Positions 10,239-18,591 of a stretch of DNA of 64,000 bases are shown here, piece by piece (position 1 is the stretch's first letter; each line of letters begins with the position of its first letter). A model generated the notes under the pieces. That model did no database searches and was not told where the DNA came from. It saw only the letters and a list, made by a program, of their open reading frames with translations. This DNA comes from Cobetia marina (GTDB taxonomy: Bacteria > Pseudomonadota > Gammaproteobacteria > Pseudomonadales > Halomonadaceae), in NCBI RefSeq assembly GCF_001720485.1, contig NZ_CP017114.1:1612001-1676000 (forward strand), written 5' to 3'. The position numbers were made by a program, and so were the translations under genes.

Positions 10239-10907
10239 ATGACCTCGTCAGCATTACCGGAACACCCCAAGGACCCAGCACGCCACGCGGCCCAGAAGGA
10301 TGTCGCACTGGAGAACTCCCGACGGCTGGCAAGTCCCGCGGTCGAGCGCAATCGTGACGTGATTCTCGATGTCTTGCGTGATGTCCTCGCCGAGCGTGGT
10401 CAGGTGCTGGAGCTGGCCAGTGGCAGCGGCGAGCATGCCGTGCATTTCGCGCGTGGTCTGCCTCACCTTGAGTGGCAGCCCAGTGACGCCAGCCCACGTG
10501 CACTGGAGTCGATCGCGGACTGGTGCGAAGAGGTCGGATTGGCCAATCTCAAGGCTCCCATCACGCTGGATGTGCTGGCCGAGTGGCCTGAAGTGGCCTG
10601 CGATGCGCTGGTGGCGATCAACCTGATCCACATCTCTCCGTGGCGCGTCACGTCCGAGTTGATGGCACGGGCAGGGCGACTCCTCCCGGTGGGCGGCGTG
10701 CTGTATCTCTACGGCCCTTACAAGCGAGAAGGTCAGCACACGGCACCCAGCAACGAAGGCTTTGATATCCAGCTCAAGAGCCGCAATCCGTTGTGGGGCG
10801 TGCGCGATCTGGAAGCCGTGATCGAGGAAGCGAAGCGTAACGGCCTGACGCTCGACAGGGTGGTCGAGATGCCGGCCAACAATCTGAGTGTCGTCTTTCG
10901 GCGCTAG
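10239..10907 (+). CDS. DUF938 family SAM-dependent methyltransferase-like protein
   Basis: A 222-residue cytoplasmic protein of the DUF938 family (PF06080), predicted class I methyltransferases of unknown substrate. The SAM-binding G-loop is L-E-L-A-S-G-S-G-E-H-A-V near residue 55. The opening P-A-x-E-R-N-R-D-V-I and late Y-G-P-Y-K-R-E-G and S-N-E-G-F-D segments are family hallmarks. ATG 10239 is preferred because GGAG lies 6 bases upstream; ATG 10227 and 10203 are in frame. A strong terminator follows, so it is probably monocistronic. Confidence 0.85.
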   Translation: MTSSALPEHPKDPARHAAQKDVALENSRRLASPAVERNRDVILDVLRDVLAERGQVLELASGSGEHAVHFARGLPHLEWQPSDASPRALESIADWCEEVGLANLKAPITLDVLAEWPEVACDALVAINLIHISPWRVTSELMARAGRLLPVGGVLYLYGPYKREGQHTAPSNEGFDIQLKSRNPLWGVRDLEAVIEEAKRNGLTLDRVVEMPANNLSVVFRR

Positions 10908-10980
10908 AACTTGAGGTTGCGCTCAGTTGGCGGTCAGGAGGGAGCAAGGTGGTAGGGATTTGACCTCATCTGACCCATTC

Positions 10981-11030
10981 AATACGACAATGCCCCCGTC
11001 CTGGCCGCAGGACGGGGGCATTGTCGTATT
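10981..11030. terminator. Perfect 23-bp palindromic terminator
   Basis: Arms 10981-11003 and 11008-11030 are exact complements around a 4-base GCCG loop, with a GC-rich core and ATTGTCGTATT at the outer end. It lies 74 bases downstream of the DUF938 gene. The stem has the same outer element (ACGACAATGCC) as the terminator at 54351-54392. Confidence 0.85.
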
Positions 11031-11129
11031 GGGGCGAGGCATCGCGCAGGCAGTTGACTCATATGCCTTCCTCCAGCGCCAATCATCGCCGTGACAGGCA
11101 ATAGGGCAGCAATGTGGCTCTCGGATTGT

Positions 11130-11173
11130 CTTGAGGGCAGTAACTTGAGTCGCGATAACTTGAGGGGCAGTAA
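11130..11173 (+). repeat. Three imperfect tandem repeats of about 15 bp
   Basis: CTTGAGGGCAGTAA (11130-11143), CTTGAGTCGCGATAA (11144-11158) and CTTGAGGGGCAGTAA (11159-11173) follow one another directly. They lie in a 390-base stretch between genes (10908-11299) in which I see no convincing coding sequence; a 70-codon frame across the repeat looks spurious. Confidence 0.7.
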
Positions 11174-11299
11174 CAGATACCCGAAGACTTTCAGCTGCCT
11201 TGCCTGTCAGGCCGTAGAGCTAGTGCGGGGGGCCGTGCCGATTGAGGCAGAATTGCCCCGGGAGCTTGCGGGCATTCCCCGGGAGCACAAGCGAGCTTA

Positions 11300-11677
11300 C
11301 TAGCGCCCGCGAGCGTCGGGTTCCCGCTCGGTATCATTCCAGTCGATCACGTGACTGATGATCTTCCAGCCGGCCTTGCGGGCGGCCTTTTCGGCCTGAA
11401 TGCGCGCTTCCACCCGGGAGATGCTGTCGGTCTGCACCGTGAAGGGCTCTTCCATTGCCAGACGTTTCTGCTTGACGCCCAGCGTCACTCTGAGTCCCTT
11501 GAGCGGAGTGGTCGTCTTTCTGGCGCGTGGTGCCTCAGGGCGAACGCGCGGCGAGGTGCCGGGAGAGGTTGAGCCGGCGGGGGCAGTAGAGGAGCGGACA
11601 TATCGCTCCAGCTCACGCTTCATGTTTTCTTCGAATTGTTGGATGGTGGTATCACTCATATCAGCAGTCTCATTCAC
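11300..11677 (-). CDS. Hypothetical protein, basic C-terminal region
   Basis: A 125-residue protein of unknown function. The N-terminal part is rich in Ser/Thr/Pro/Arg and probably disordered; residues about 58-110 form a compact-looking segment (L-K-G-L-R-V-T-L-G-V-K-Q-K, then R-V-E-A-R-I-Q-A-E-K-A-A-R-K-A-G-W-K-I) that may be a helical domain. No signal peptide or membrane span is seen. The start is uncertain: ATG 11677 has only a weak GGA upstream and ATG 11659 is an alternative. It lies 33 bases downstream of the next gene on the same strand, so the two may be co-transcribed. Confidence 0.5.
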   Translation of the reverse strand: MNETADMSDTTIQQFEENMKRELERYVRSSTAPAGSTSPGTSPRVRPEAPRARKTTTPLKGLRVTLGVKQKRLAMEEPFTVQTDSISRVEARIQAEKAARKAGWKIISHVIDWNDTEREPDARGR

Positions 11678-11710
11678 GTCCGTAGAGAAGTACGATGATG
11701 GCGAAATGGC

Positions 11711-12079
11711 TCAACACGCATGACGGGCAATGAGTCGTGAGATGTCGGTCAATGGCGTAGACCCGGTAAATTCAAATCTGACGGTGCCCAGGGCGGAGGA
11801 GAAGATCGTGAGCTCCGAGTCGAGGTCGAAGGTACCGGAGGTTTCAATCGAGAAGGCGTCAATCTTCCTGTAAGGGAGCGAGGTGAAGTCCTTCTTGCTC
11901 CCGGTAAGGCCCTGCACATTCACCGCTATGACGCGCTTGGTGGTAAAGATGACCCCATCACGCATTGATTTGTAGGCCGCGACAATCTCTTCCCCTTCAC
12001 ACAACAACGCTTCCACCTTTTCTGCGTATTCGGCGTGTGGCTTGAGCTTGAACACGCCCTTGTTCTGGAAGTCGATCAT
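11711..12079 (-). CDS. PH-domain-like protein (bacterial PH family)
   Basis: A 122-residue single-domain protein resembling the bacterial pleckstrin-homology family (bPH_1, PF08000). Visible hallmarks are E-K-V-E-A-L-L-C-E-G-E-E-I-V-A-A-Y-K, D-G-V-I-F-T-T-K-R-V-I-A-V-N-V-Q-G and S-L-P-Y-R-K-I-D-A-F-S-I-E-T, the usual strand pattern. ATG 12079 is chosen because GGAG lies 7 bases upstream (the frame extends to a TTG at 12103). Function is unknown; relatives form oligomeric rings in some structures, but no partner is visible here apart from the small downstream gene. Confidence 0.75.
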   Translation of the reverse strand: MIDFQNKGVFKLKPHAEYAEKVEALLCEGEEIVAAYKSMRDGVIFTTKRVIAVNVQGLTGSKKDFTSLPYRKIDAFSIETSGTFDLDSELTIFSSALGTVRFEFTGSTPLTDISRLIARHAC

Positions 12080-12353
12080 GGAATACTCCAGCCTGCTGCT
12101 CAAGTCTCTGACATGAGTCTCGCGAACAGGATATCGAGGGGGATGAGACGCCGTCAGTGAGTCAGACGCTCATGAATCATGCATCGTGACACGTGGTATA
12201 GGCTCAAGGATAAGGGATTCAAGCGCCTGAGGATAGCGTCGTGCTCACGCCTGGCAAGGGGCGTCAGCGCACCCTGTTGCAGTGGTTGCCAACGAGCGTG
12301 CCATTGGCGAAACAGGATGCGCTTCTCACTTCTAAGCAGGGTAAGACTTTCAT

Positions 12354-12380
12354 GAACCGGCTTTCACGAACCGGCTTTCA
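12354..12380 (+). repeat. Two tandem 13-bp copies in the gap before an SDR gene
   Basis: GAACCGGCTTTCA occurs at 12354-12366 and 12368-12380, separated by one base, with a degenerate third copy just upstream. The rest of 12080-12411 shows no gene. The repeat sits just past the stop codon of the SDR gene on the minus strand. Confidence 0.65.
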
Positions 12381-12411
12381 TAGACACAAAGGCCGAGTGC
12401 GCCTTCAGCGC

Positions 12412-13275
12412 TCAGCCATTGACGACGGTGCCGCCATTGGGGTGCAGGGTCTGGCCGCTGATGAAGGAGGAATCCAGTGATGCCAGGAAGACATAGCAGG
12501 GCCCCAGTTCACAGGGTTGCGCGGCACGTCCCATCGGGGTGTCGGCACCGAAGTCTTCCAGCATCTGCGGGTCATGCGCGCCGAGTGTCGCCGGCTGCAG
12601 CGGTGTCCAGACCGGCCCGGGGGCGATGGCGTTGACGCGAATCCCGCGGCCGACTACCTGATTGGACAGTGAGCGGGTGAAGCTGACGATGGCGCCCTTG
12701 GTCGCGGTGTAATCGACCAGAAACTCCGGGCCGATATAGGCATTGACCGAGGTGGTATTGATGATGGTGTCATCTTCTCCCAAGTGAGGCAGTGCCGCCT
12801 TGGTCAGGTAGAACATGCTGTGCATGTTGGTGGCGAAGGTCTGCTCCCACTGGACATCCTCCAGGGTGGTCAGGTCCTCGCTGACCCACTGGGTACCGGC
12901 GTTGTTGACCAGCACATTGAGCCCGCCGAAGGTCTCGACCACCTTCGCCAAGGCGCCGCGGCAGAACTCGGCGTCGCGCAGGTCACCGGCGATCAACAGG
13001 CAATGGCGCCCCTCCGCTTCCACGAGTCGCTTCGTTTCCTGAGCGTCCTCTTCTTCGCTTAAATACGTCACCGCCACATCGGCACCTTCGCGCGCGAAAT
13101 GTATGGCGGCGGAGCGACCGATACCGCTGTCGGCACCGGTGATCAGCGCCACCTTGTTCTCGAGCTTGCCGCTGCCGCGATAGTCGTCGCGGATGAAGAT
13201 CGCCTGTGGCTCCATCAGGCTCTCCGTGCCCGGCAGTGTCTGCTGTTGGGCATGAATCTCGGTCTTGGCCACCAT
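12412..13275 (-). CDS. Short-chain dehydrogenase/reductase, YghA/glucose dehydrogenase-like
   Basis: A 287-residue classical SDR with an extra N-terminal arm as in the YghA/YhdF group (NADP-linked aldehyde or polyol reductases). The cofactor motif is T-G-A-D-S-G-I-G near residue 50, then N-N-A-G near 130, catalytic S in N-T-T-S-V-N, Y-T-A-T-K-G, and the C-terminal S-G-Q-T-L-H-P-N-G-G. ATG 13275 has AGGAGG just upstream, so the longer frame to 13395 is not used. It is isolated and its substrate is not known; stress protection is the usual guess for this group. Confidence 0.85.
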   Translation of the reverse strand: MVAKTEIHAQQQTLPGTESLMEPQAIFIRDDYRGSGKLENKVALITGADSGIGRSAAIHFAREGADVAVTYLSEEEDAQETKRLVEAEGRHCLLIAGDLRDAEFCRGALAKVVETFGGLNVLVNNAGTQWVSEDLTTLEDVQWEQTFATNMHSMFYLTKAALPHLGEDDTIINTTSVNAYIGPEFLVDYTATKGAIVSFTRSLSNQVVGRGIRVNAIAPGPVWTPLQPATLGAHDPQMLEDFGADTPMGRAAQPCELGPCYVFLASLDSSFISGQTLHPNGGTVVNG

Positions 13276-13580
13276 CTCATCCTCCTTGACGACGCCGTAC
13301 GCCGTAGCTGTGTAAGTAATGTGAGCTGCGTCAGTCGCGTGGGCGGTCGTGACCGGCATGACACACCGCGCAGTCTCGGGCACATCAGATATCACGTATA
13401 CCCTTGAGTAACCTTGTGACAGTGGGCGCAGGGGAAAACGGGCGAGACAGGCAACGCTGCGTCCCGCTCAGAGCAATCCTGCCAGTGAGGGGAGGTGGAG
13501 CGGCCGTGAGAGTGCAAGGGCAGGCGAGGAGAGAAGGGCAAAGAGCGTGGCGCTTAGCGCAGAGAAAAGAGGGCAGAAAG

Positions 13581-13622
13581 AAGAGAGAAGAGAGAAGAGA
13601 GAAGAGAGAAGAGAGAAGAGAG
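13581..13622 (+). repeat. Six perfect 7-bp tandem repeats (AAGAGAG)
   Basis: Six exact copies of AAGAGAG run from 13581 to 13622 inside a longer purine-only tract (about 13555-13625). They lie between the end of the LysR gene (13670) and the start of the SDR gene (13275), both on the minus strand, roughly 305 bases upstream of the SDR start. A 7-bp unit can change length by slippage. Reading frames crossing the tract look artefactual. Confidence 0.9.
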
Positions 13623-13669
13623 ATGAGGCCGGCGTGACCCGCAAAGGGCGCAACCTGGCACAACACCGG

Positions 13670-14566
13670 TCACTCTACCGGCCAGACATTGGCCAGGCTC
13701 TGCAATGCCGCCTGAACGCTGGGATCAGCGGCCTTGTCACGGCGCCATACCACGCTGAGTGCGCAGGGCAGGCGGGTGTCCGGCACGATATTGAGCCCAC
13801 GCTCCTGACGCTCGGCCAGCGCCAGCACATCACGCGCCAGTGACAGCCCGACCCCCGCGCGTACCAGGTCCAGCATGCAGACTTCCTGATCCACCTGGGC
13901 GACGCGATGCAGCGTAGCCTCCACGCCGCGCATGGCATGTGCCAGCAGGCGGGAATGTACCGAGTTGGGGGGCGTGACGATCCACGGCAGGGCCGCCAAC
14001 GAGGCCCAGTCGGTCGCGGTCAGCCGCGATGACCAGCCCGCCGGTGCCAGCACGTAGTACTCGAACAGCGCCAATTCCCGGTAGTCGAGGGCGCTGTCGC
14101 CCGGCCCTTCTCCCGGTGGGGCGAGATAGAAGCCGATTTCCAGCTCATCCTGCTTGAGTGCCTTGAGCACACATCCACTCATGCCATGTTGCAAAGACGT
14201 CTCGATCCCGGGTGCCTGTGCCAGCAGATGCCGCAGGAAACTGCCGAGACGAATGAATTCCGGGTCGATGATGGTGCCGATGCGCAGGGTGCCACGCAGG
14301 GTGCTGTGCAGGGCAGAGGCAGCCTGCTCGAACTGGCGGGCGCTGGCCAGCGTGCTTTCGGCGCTGGAGAGCAGTGCCTGACCATCGGCGGTCAGCTGCA
14401 ATCCGTGGGGGTGACGATCAAACAGAGAGAGGCCCAGGCTTTCCTGAAGCTGTTTGAGCTTGAGGCTGACGGCAGGCTGGGTGAGGTGCAAGGCCTCGGC
14501 GGCTCGTGACACGCTACCGGTGCGCGCCACGGTGACGAAGGCGTGAAGACGGGACAGATCCTGCAT
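13670..14566 (-). CDS. LysR-family regulator, probable regulator of the DMSP cluster
   Basis: A 298-residue LysR regulator. The N-terminal winged helix-turn-helix covers residues about 1-60 (F-V-T-V-A-R-T-G-S-V-S-R-A-A-E-A-L-H-L-T-Q-P-A-V-S), followed by a substrate-binding domain. ATG 14566 gives the standard N-terminus M-Q-D-L-S-R-L; the frame extends upstream without reason. It is transcribed divergently from dddC, and a LysR-type box lies in the shared intergenic region, so it probably controls the ddd genes. LysR proteins (DddR) next to dddD clusters are known in marine bacteria; the inducer there is thought to be DMSP or a product, but this is not shown here. Confidence 0.85.
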   Translation of the reverse strand: MQDLSRLHAFVTVARTGSVSRAAEALHLTQPAVSLKLKQLQESLGLSLFDRHPHGLQLTADGQALLSSAESTLASARQFEQAASALHSTLRGTLRIGTIIDPEFIRLGSFLRHLLAQAPGIETSLQHGMSGCVLKALKQDELEIGFYLAPPGEGPGDSALDYRELALFEYYVLAPAGWSSRLTATDWASLAALPWIVTPPNSVHSRLLAHAMRGVEATLHRVAQVDQEVCMLDLVRAGVGLSLARDVLALAERQERGLNIVPDTRLPCALSVVWRRDKAADPSVQAALQSLANVWPVE

Positions 14567-14816
14567 CGAAGGCTCTCTGGGCAAGGGGGGCGAAGGATCA
14601 ACAGCGACATGGTTCATGTACCAGGCCGCCTGCATTCTTGTCTCAGCGTCCCGCCGATGACCTATTCCCCTTTGGTCTAGCGGTGCCACCGAAAGCGCTG
14701 CCTTGACGCTCGAACATTCCCTCCGCCGTATTCCATTCCACGCTCTCACTCGCCCGCAACCCCGCCATGACTGGGCTGGTGAGCGATGGCGGCTGTCTGC
14801 GTTCGGGGGCGTTCGT

Positions 14817-14884
14817 GATATCAGCAATCGTTATATCGCACCCAAGAATAACTCAATTGAACGTTCCGGCCGGCGGGGTAGATT
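14817..14884 (+). promoter_or_regulatory. Divergent control region: LysR box and probable dddC promoter
   Basis: GATAT-N11-ATATC (14817-14837) is a textbook LysR binding site (T-N11-A within an inverted repeat). Downstream, TTGAAC (14857-14862) and TAGATT (14879-14884) with a 16-base spacer form a plausible promoter. The box would centre near -63 from the expected start, where LysR activators usually bind. The intergenic region 14567-15021 shows nothing else clear. Confidence 0.65.
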
Positions 14885-15021
14885 CAAGGTACAGCCTTCA
14901 TGCATTCAGCTCTCATAAGCAGCTCTCATGTCCAGCCCTTATGACCAGCCCCTATGGCTGAGCCGCCGGGATGCTCCCCGCGCACGCTTCAGTCACAACG
15001 CCAGCGGAGACGATTCACGCC

Positions 15022-16539
15022 ATGACCACGCCCCAGCAGACCATCGCCCATTTCATCAACGGCCAGGTGACCCAAGGTGACTCCAGTGCCACACAGGATG
15101 TCTTCAATCCCGCCACCGGCCAGGTGACCGGCCAGGTCGCGCTGGCACGCGACAGCGACATCGATGCTGCCGTGGCGGCCGCCGACGCCGCCTTCCCGGC
15201 CTGGGCCGACACCCCGCCGATTCGTCGTGCCCGGGTGATGTTCAAGTTCCTCGCGCTGCTCAACGAGCACAAGGACGCGCTGGCGGAGGCAATCACCCGC
15301 GAGCACGGCAAGGTGTTCACCGATGCCCAGGGCGAGGTGGCACGTGGCATCGATATCGTCGAGTTCGCCTGCGGTATCCCGCAGTTGCTCAAGGGTGACT
15401 TCACCGACCAGGTCAGCACCGGCATCGACAACTGGACGATGCGCCAGCCGCTGGGCGTCGTCGCCGGTATCACGCCGTTCAACTTCCCGGTGATGGTGCC
15501 GATGTGGATGTTCCCGGTGGCCATCGCGGCAGGCAACTGCTTCGTGCTCAAGCCGAGCCCGCTGGACCCCAGCGCCTCGCTGATGATGGCGGACCTGCTC
15601 AAGCAGGCGGGCCTGCCGGATGGCGTCTTCAACGTGGTGCAGGGCGACAAGGATGCCGTCGAGGCGCTGATCGATCACCCCAAGGTGCGCGCACTGTCCT
15701 TCGTGGGCTCCACCCCGATCGCCAACCTGATCTATGAGCGTGGCGCACGCCTCGGCAAGCGCATCCAGGCGCTGGGTGGCGCCAAGAATCACATGGTGGT
15801 GATGCCGGATGCCAACCTCGACAAGGCGGTGGATGCCCTGATCGGCGCGGCCTACGGCTCCGCCGGCGAGCGCTGCATGGCGATCAGTGTGGCGGTGCTG
15901 GTGGGCGATGTGGCGGACACCCTGGTGCCGCGTCTGGCCGAGCGTGCCCGCGAGCTCAAGATCAAGGACGGCATGAACCTGGACGCCGAGATGGGCCCGA
16001 TCGTCACCCGCCAGGCGCATGAGCGTATCTGCGGGTATATCGAGAAAGGCGTCGCGGAAGGCGCCGAGATGATCGTCGATGGGCGTGAGTTCACCGGCAA
16101 TGACATCGGCGGCGACAGCACTGAAGGCTTCTGGATGGGCGGCACGCTGTTCGATCACGTCACGCCGGACATGACCATCTACAAGGAAGAGATCTTCGGC
16201 CCGGTGCTGGCCTGTGTCCGCGTGCCGGACGTCGCGACCGCCATCCAGCTGATCAATGATCATGAATTCGGCAACGGCGTGAGCTGCTTCACCGAGAGCG
16301 GCAGTGTCGCGCGTGAATTCGGGCGTCGCATCCAGGTGGGCATGGTCGGCATCAACGTGCCGATTCCGGTCCCGATGGCCTGGCACGGCTTCGGCGGCTG
16401 GAAAAGCTCCCTGTTCGGGGATACCCACGCCTACGGAGAAGAGGGTGTGCGTTTCTATACCAAGCAGAAGTCCATCATGCAGCGCTGGTCGGATTCCATC
16501 GATGCCGGTGCCGAATTCGCCATGCCGACGGCCAAGTAA
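15022..16539 (+). CDS. dddC: CoA-acylating malonate/methylmalonate-semialdehyde dehydrogenase (DddC)
   Basis: A 505-residue aldehyde dehydrogenase of the MmsA type, which oxidises malonate semialdehyde with CoA and NAD+ to acetyl-CoA and CO2. The motif [13 protein letters not shown] near residue 150 and the catalytic Cys285 in G-E-R-C-M-A-I-S are characteristic of this CoA-dependent branch. ATG 15022 starts T-T-P-Q-Q-T; GGAG lies about 12 bases upstream, slightly far. Alone it could be a valine-pathway MmsA, but its place before a GMC dehydrogenase, BCCT carriers and dddD matches DddC of the Halomonas DMSP cluster. Cytoplasmic. Confidence 0.88.
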   Translation: MTTPQQTIAHFINGQVTQGDSSATQDVFNPATGQVTGQVALARDSDIDAAVAAADAAFPAWADTPPIRRARVMFKFLALLNEHKDALAEAITREHGKVFTDAQGEVARGIDIVEFACGIPQLLKGDFTDQVSTGIDNWTMRQPLGVVAGITPFNFPVMVPMWMFPVAIAAGNCFVLKPSPLDPSASLMMADLLKQAGLPDGVFNVVQGDKDAVEALIDHPKVRALSFVGSTPIANLIYERGARLGKRIQALGGAKNHMVVMPDANLDKAVDALIGAAYGSAGERCMAISVAVLVGDVADTLVPRLAERARELKIKDGMNLDAEMGPIVTRQAHERICGYIEKGVAEGAEMIVDGREFTGNDIGGDSTEGFWMGGTLFDHVTPDMTIYKEEIFGPVLACVRVPDVATAIQLINDHEFGNGVSCFTESGSVAREFGRRIQVGMVGINVPIPVPMAWHGFGGWKSSLFGDTHAYGEEGVRFYTKQKSIMQRWSDSIDAGAEFAMPTAK

Positions 16540-16643
16540 GTCGCTCACACTTTCGGTCATCTGCACCGGCATCATCAGCATCGTCGCCATCTGTATTCCT
16601 GCCATTGGAAAGTATACGCCAGCTGTCTGGAGAGGGACGCGCC

Positions 16644-18458
16644 ATGTCAGACAACAAGAACAATCAGCATCGACCCCCGGGGGGCGAGCAGGACGCTCGC
16701 CCCGTCAAACCGGGAGACGATCTGCCGGAATTCGATTTCATCATCGTGGGGGCCGGTTCCGCCGGCTGCCTGATGGCCAATCGCCTCAGCGCCAACCCTG
16801 ACCACCGCGTGCTGCTCATCGAGGCGGGTGGGCGCGACAACTATCACTGGATTCACATTCCGGTGGGCTACCTGTACTGCATCAACAATCCGCGCACCGA
16901 CTGGCTGTACCGCACCGAGCCGGACAAGGGGCTCAACGGACGTTCGCTGATCTATCCGCGCGGCAAGACGCTGGGGGGATGTTCCAGCATCAACGGCATG
17001 ATCTACATGCGCGGTCAGGCGCGGGATTATGACCACTGGGCCGAGGTGACCGGCGACAGCGAGTGGCGCTGGGAGCAATGTCTGCCGGCCTTCATGCGCC
17101 ATGAGGATCACGCGCGCCTCGACGAGGGCGGGGATGCCGGCCCCGAGCATCGCCAGTTCCATGGTCACGGTGGCGAGTGGCGAGTCGAGCGGCAGCGCCT
17201 CAACTGGGAAGTGCTGGACGATTTCGCCAGTGCCGCCGAACAGGCCGGCATCCCGCGCACCGAGGACTTCAATCGTGGCAGCAACGAAGGGGTGGCCTAT
17301 TTCGAGGTCAATCAGCGTTCCGGCTGGCGCTGGAATACGGCCAAGGCCTTTCTGCGTCCGGCACTCAAGCGCGGCAACCTGACGCTGTGGCACTCCACCC
17401 AGGTCAATCGTCTGCTGTTCGCGGGCGGCGAGCAGGGCGCAGGGGATGGCACAGGAGCTGGCACAGGGGCGGACGCAGTGAAGGACGCCTCCAGTCTGCG
17501 CTGCACAGGGCTGCAGGTCGTGCGTGATGGCAAGCTCATCAACCTCACGGCGAAGCGTGAGGTCGTGCTGTGTGCCGGCGCCATCGGCTCGCCGCATCTG
17601 CTGCAGGTCTCGGGGGTCGGGCCCAAGGCATTGCTGGAGCAACATGGCGTCGAGGTGGTGAAGGACCTGCCCGGCGTCGGCGAGAATCTGCAGGACCACC
17701 TGCAGATCCGCTCGGTCTACAAGGTCACCAATGCCAAGACCCTGAACGCCATGGCCAGCACGCTGCTGGGCAAGATGGGCATCGGCATGCAGTACCTGTT
17801 CAAGCGTTCCGGGCCGATGAGCATGGCGCCATCGCAGCTGGGGGCTTTCACGCGCAGCAGCGAGGACTACGCCCATCCCAATATCCAGTATCACGTCCAG
17901 CCGCTGAGTCTCGAGGCCTTCGGGCAGCCCTTGCATCCCTTCCCGGCGATCACCGCGAGTGTCTGCAATCTCAACCCCACCAGCCGTGGCTCGGTGCGTC
18001 TGCAGAGCGCCGACCCGCGCCAGGCCCCGGCGATCGCGCCCAACTACCTGAGCACGGAGGAAGACCGCAAGGTCGCGGCTGACTCGCTGCGGGTCACGCG
18101 GCGCATCGCCTCCCAGCCGGCCTTCGCGCGCTACCAGCCTGAAGAGATCAAGCCGGGGGTCGAGTACCAGAGTGATGACGAGCTCGCCAGGCTCGCCGGC
18201 GATATCGGCACCACCATCTTCCATCCGGTGGGCACCACGCGCATGGGGCGCGCGGATGACCCGATGGCGGTGGTCGACAGTCGTCTGCGTGTGCGCGGTA
18301 TCCAGGGATTGCGGGTGGCAGATGCCGGCATCATGCCGACCATCGTCAGCGGCAATACCAACTCGCCGACCCTGATGATCGCGGAGAAGGCCGCTGGCTG
18401 GATTCTGGCGTCTGCTGTCAGTACCGATTTGGCCGAGCCACTGCCGAGATCGGCCTGA
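16644..18458 (+). CDS. dddA: GMC-family alcohol dehydrogenase, probable 3-hydroxypropionate dehydrogenase (DddA)
   Basis: A 604-residue FAD-dependent GMC oxidoreductase resembling choline dehydrogenase. The dinucleotide motif V-G-A-G-S-A-G lies near residue 35, followed by the GMC signatures G-G-C-S-S-I-N-G-M-I-Y-M-R and G-A-I-G-S-P-H-L-L. The C-terminal active-site elements F-H-P-V-G-T-T-R-M-G and N-T-N-S-P-T are present. In Halomonas, DddA of this family oxidises 3-hydroxypropionate to malonate semialdehyde, the DddC substrate. ATG 16644 has GGAGAGG upstream. A low-complexity Gly/Ala/Thr insert sits near residues 270-285. It starts 104 bases after dddC. Confidence 0.85.
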   Translation: MSDNKNNQHRPPGGEQDARPVKPGDDLPEFDFIIVGAGSAGCLMANRLSANPDHRVLLIEAGGRDNYHWIHIPVGYLYCINNPRTDWLYRTEPDKGLNGRSLIYPRGKTLGGCSSINGMIYMRGQARDYDHWAEVTGDSEWRWEQCLPAFMRHEDHARLDEGGDAGPEHRQFHGHGGEWRVERQRLNWEVLDDFASAAEQAGIPRTEDFNRGSNEGVAYFEVNQRSGWRWNTAKAFLRPALKRGNLTLWHSTQVNRLLFAGGEQGAGDGTGAGTGADAVKDASSLRCTGLQVVRDGKLINLTAKREVVLCAGAIGSPHLLQVSGVGPKALLEQHGVEVVKDLPGVGENLQDHLQIRSVYKVTNAKTLNAMASTLLGKMGIGMQYLFKRSGPMSMAPSQLGAFTRSSEDYAHPNIQYHVQPLSLEAFGQPLHPFPAITASVCNLNPTSRGSVRLQSADPRQAPAIAPNYLSTEEDRKVAADSLRVTRRIASQPAFARYQPEEIKPGVEYQSDDELARLAGDIGTTIFHPVGTTRMGRADDPMAVVDSRLRVRGIQGLRVADAGIMPTIVSGNTNSPTLMIAEKAAGWILASAVSTDLAEPLPRSA

Positions 18459-18591
18459 CAACGGCCATCTTCCTCCACCCATATCACGGCCTTGCCGATA
18501 CGCCATGCATGGAGACCTTGCGATACGCCAATCGCAGGGAACTCCCCGTGTCTCAACACCGAACCGCATAACCACAATAACGGTGATCAAC

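Noticed and set aside
11091..11303. 70-codon plus-strand frame between the DUF938 gene and the hypothetical gene
   Set aside because: It runs through the 15-bp repeats, lacks a ribosome site and shows no recognisable feature.
13404..13843. Several frames across the purine-only repeat
   Set aside because: They translate to Lys/Arg/Glu runs from the 7-bp repeat and have no ribosome site.
14989..16605. Minus-strand frame of 538 codons opposite dddC
   Set aside because: Its His/Asp/Arg-rich composition is typical of antisense shadow translation; the opposite strand encodes a complete aldehyde dehydrogenase.
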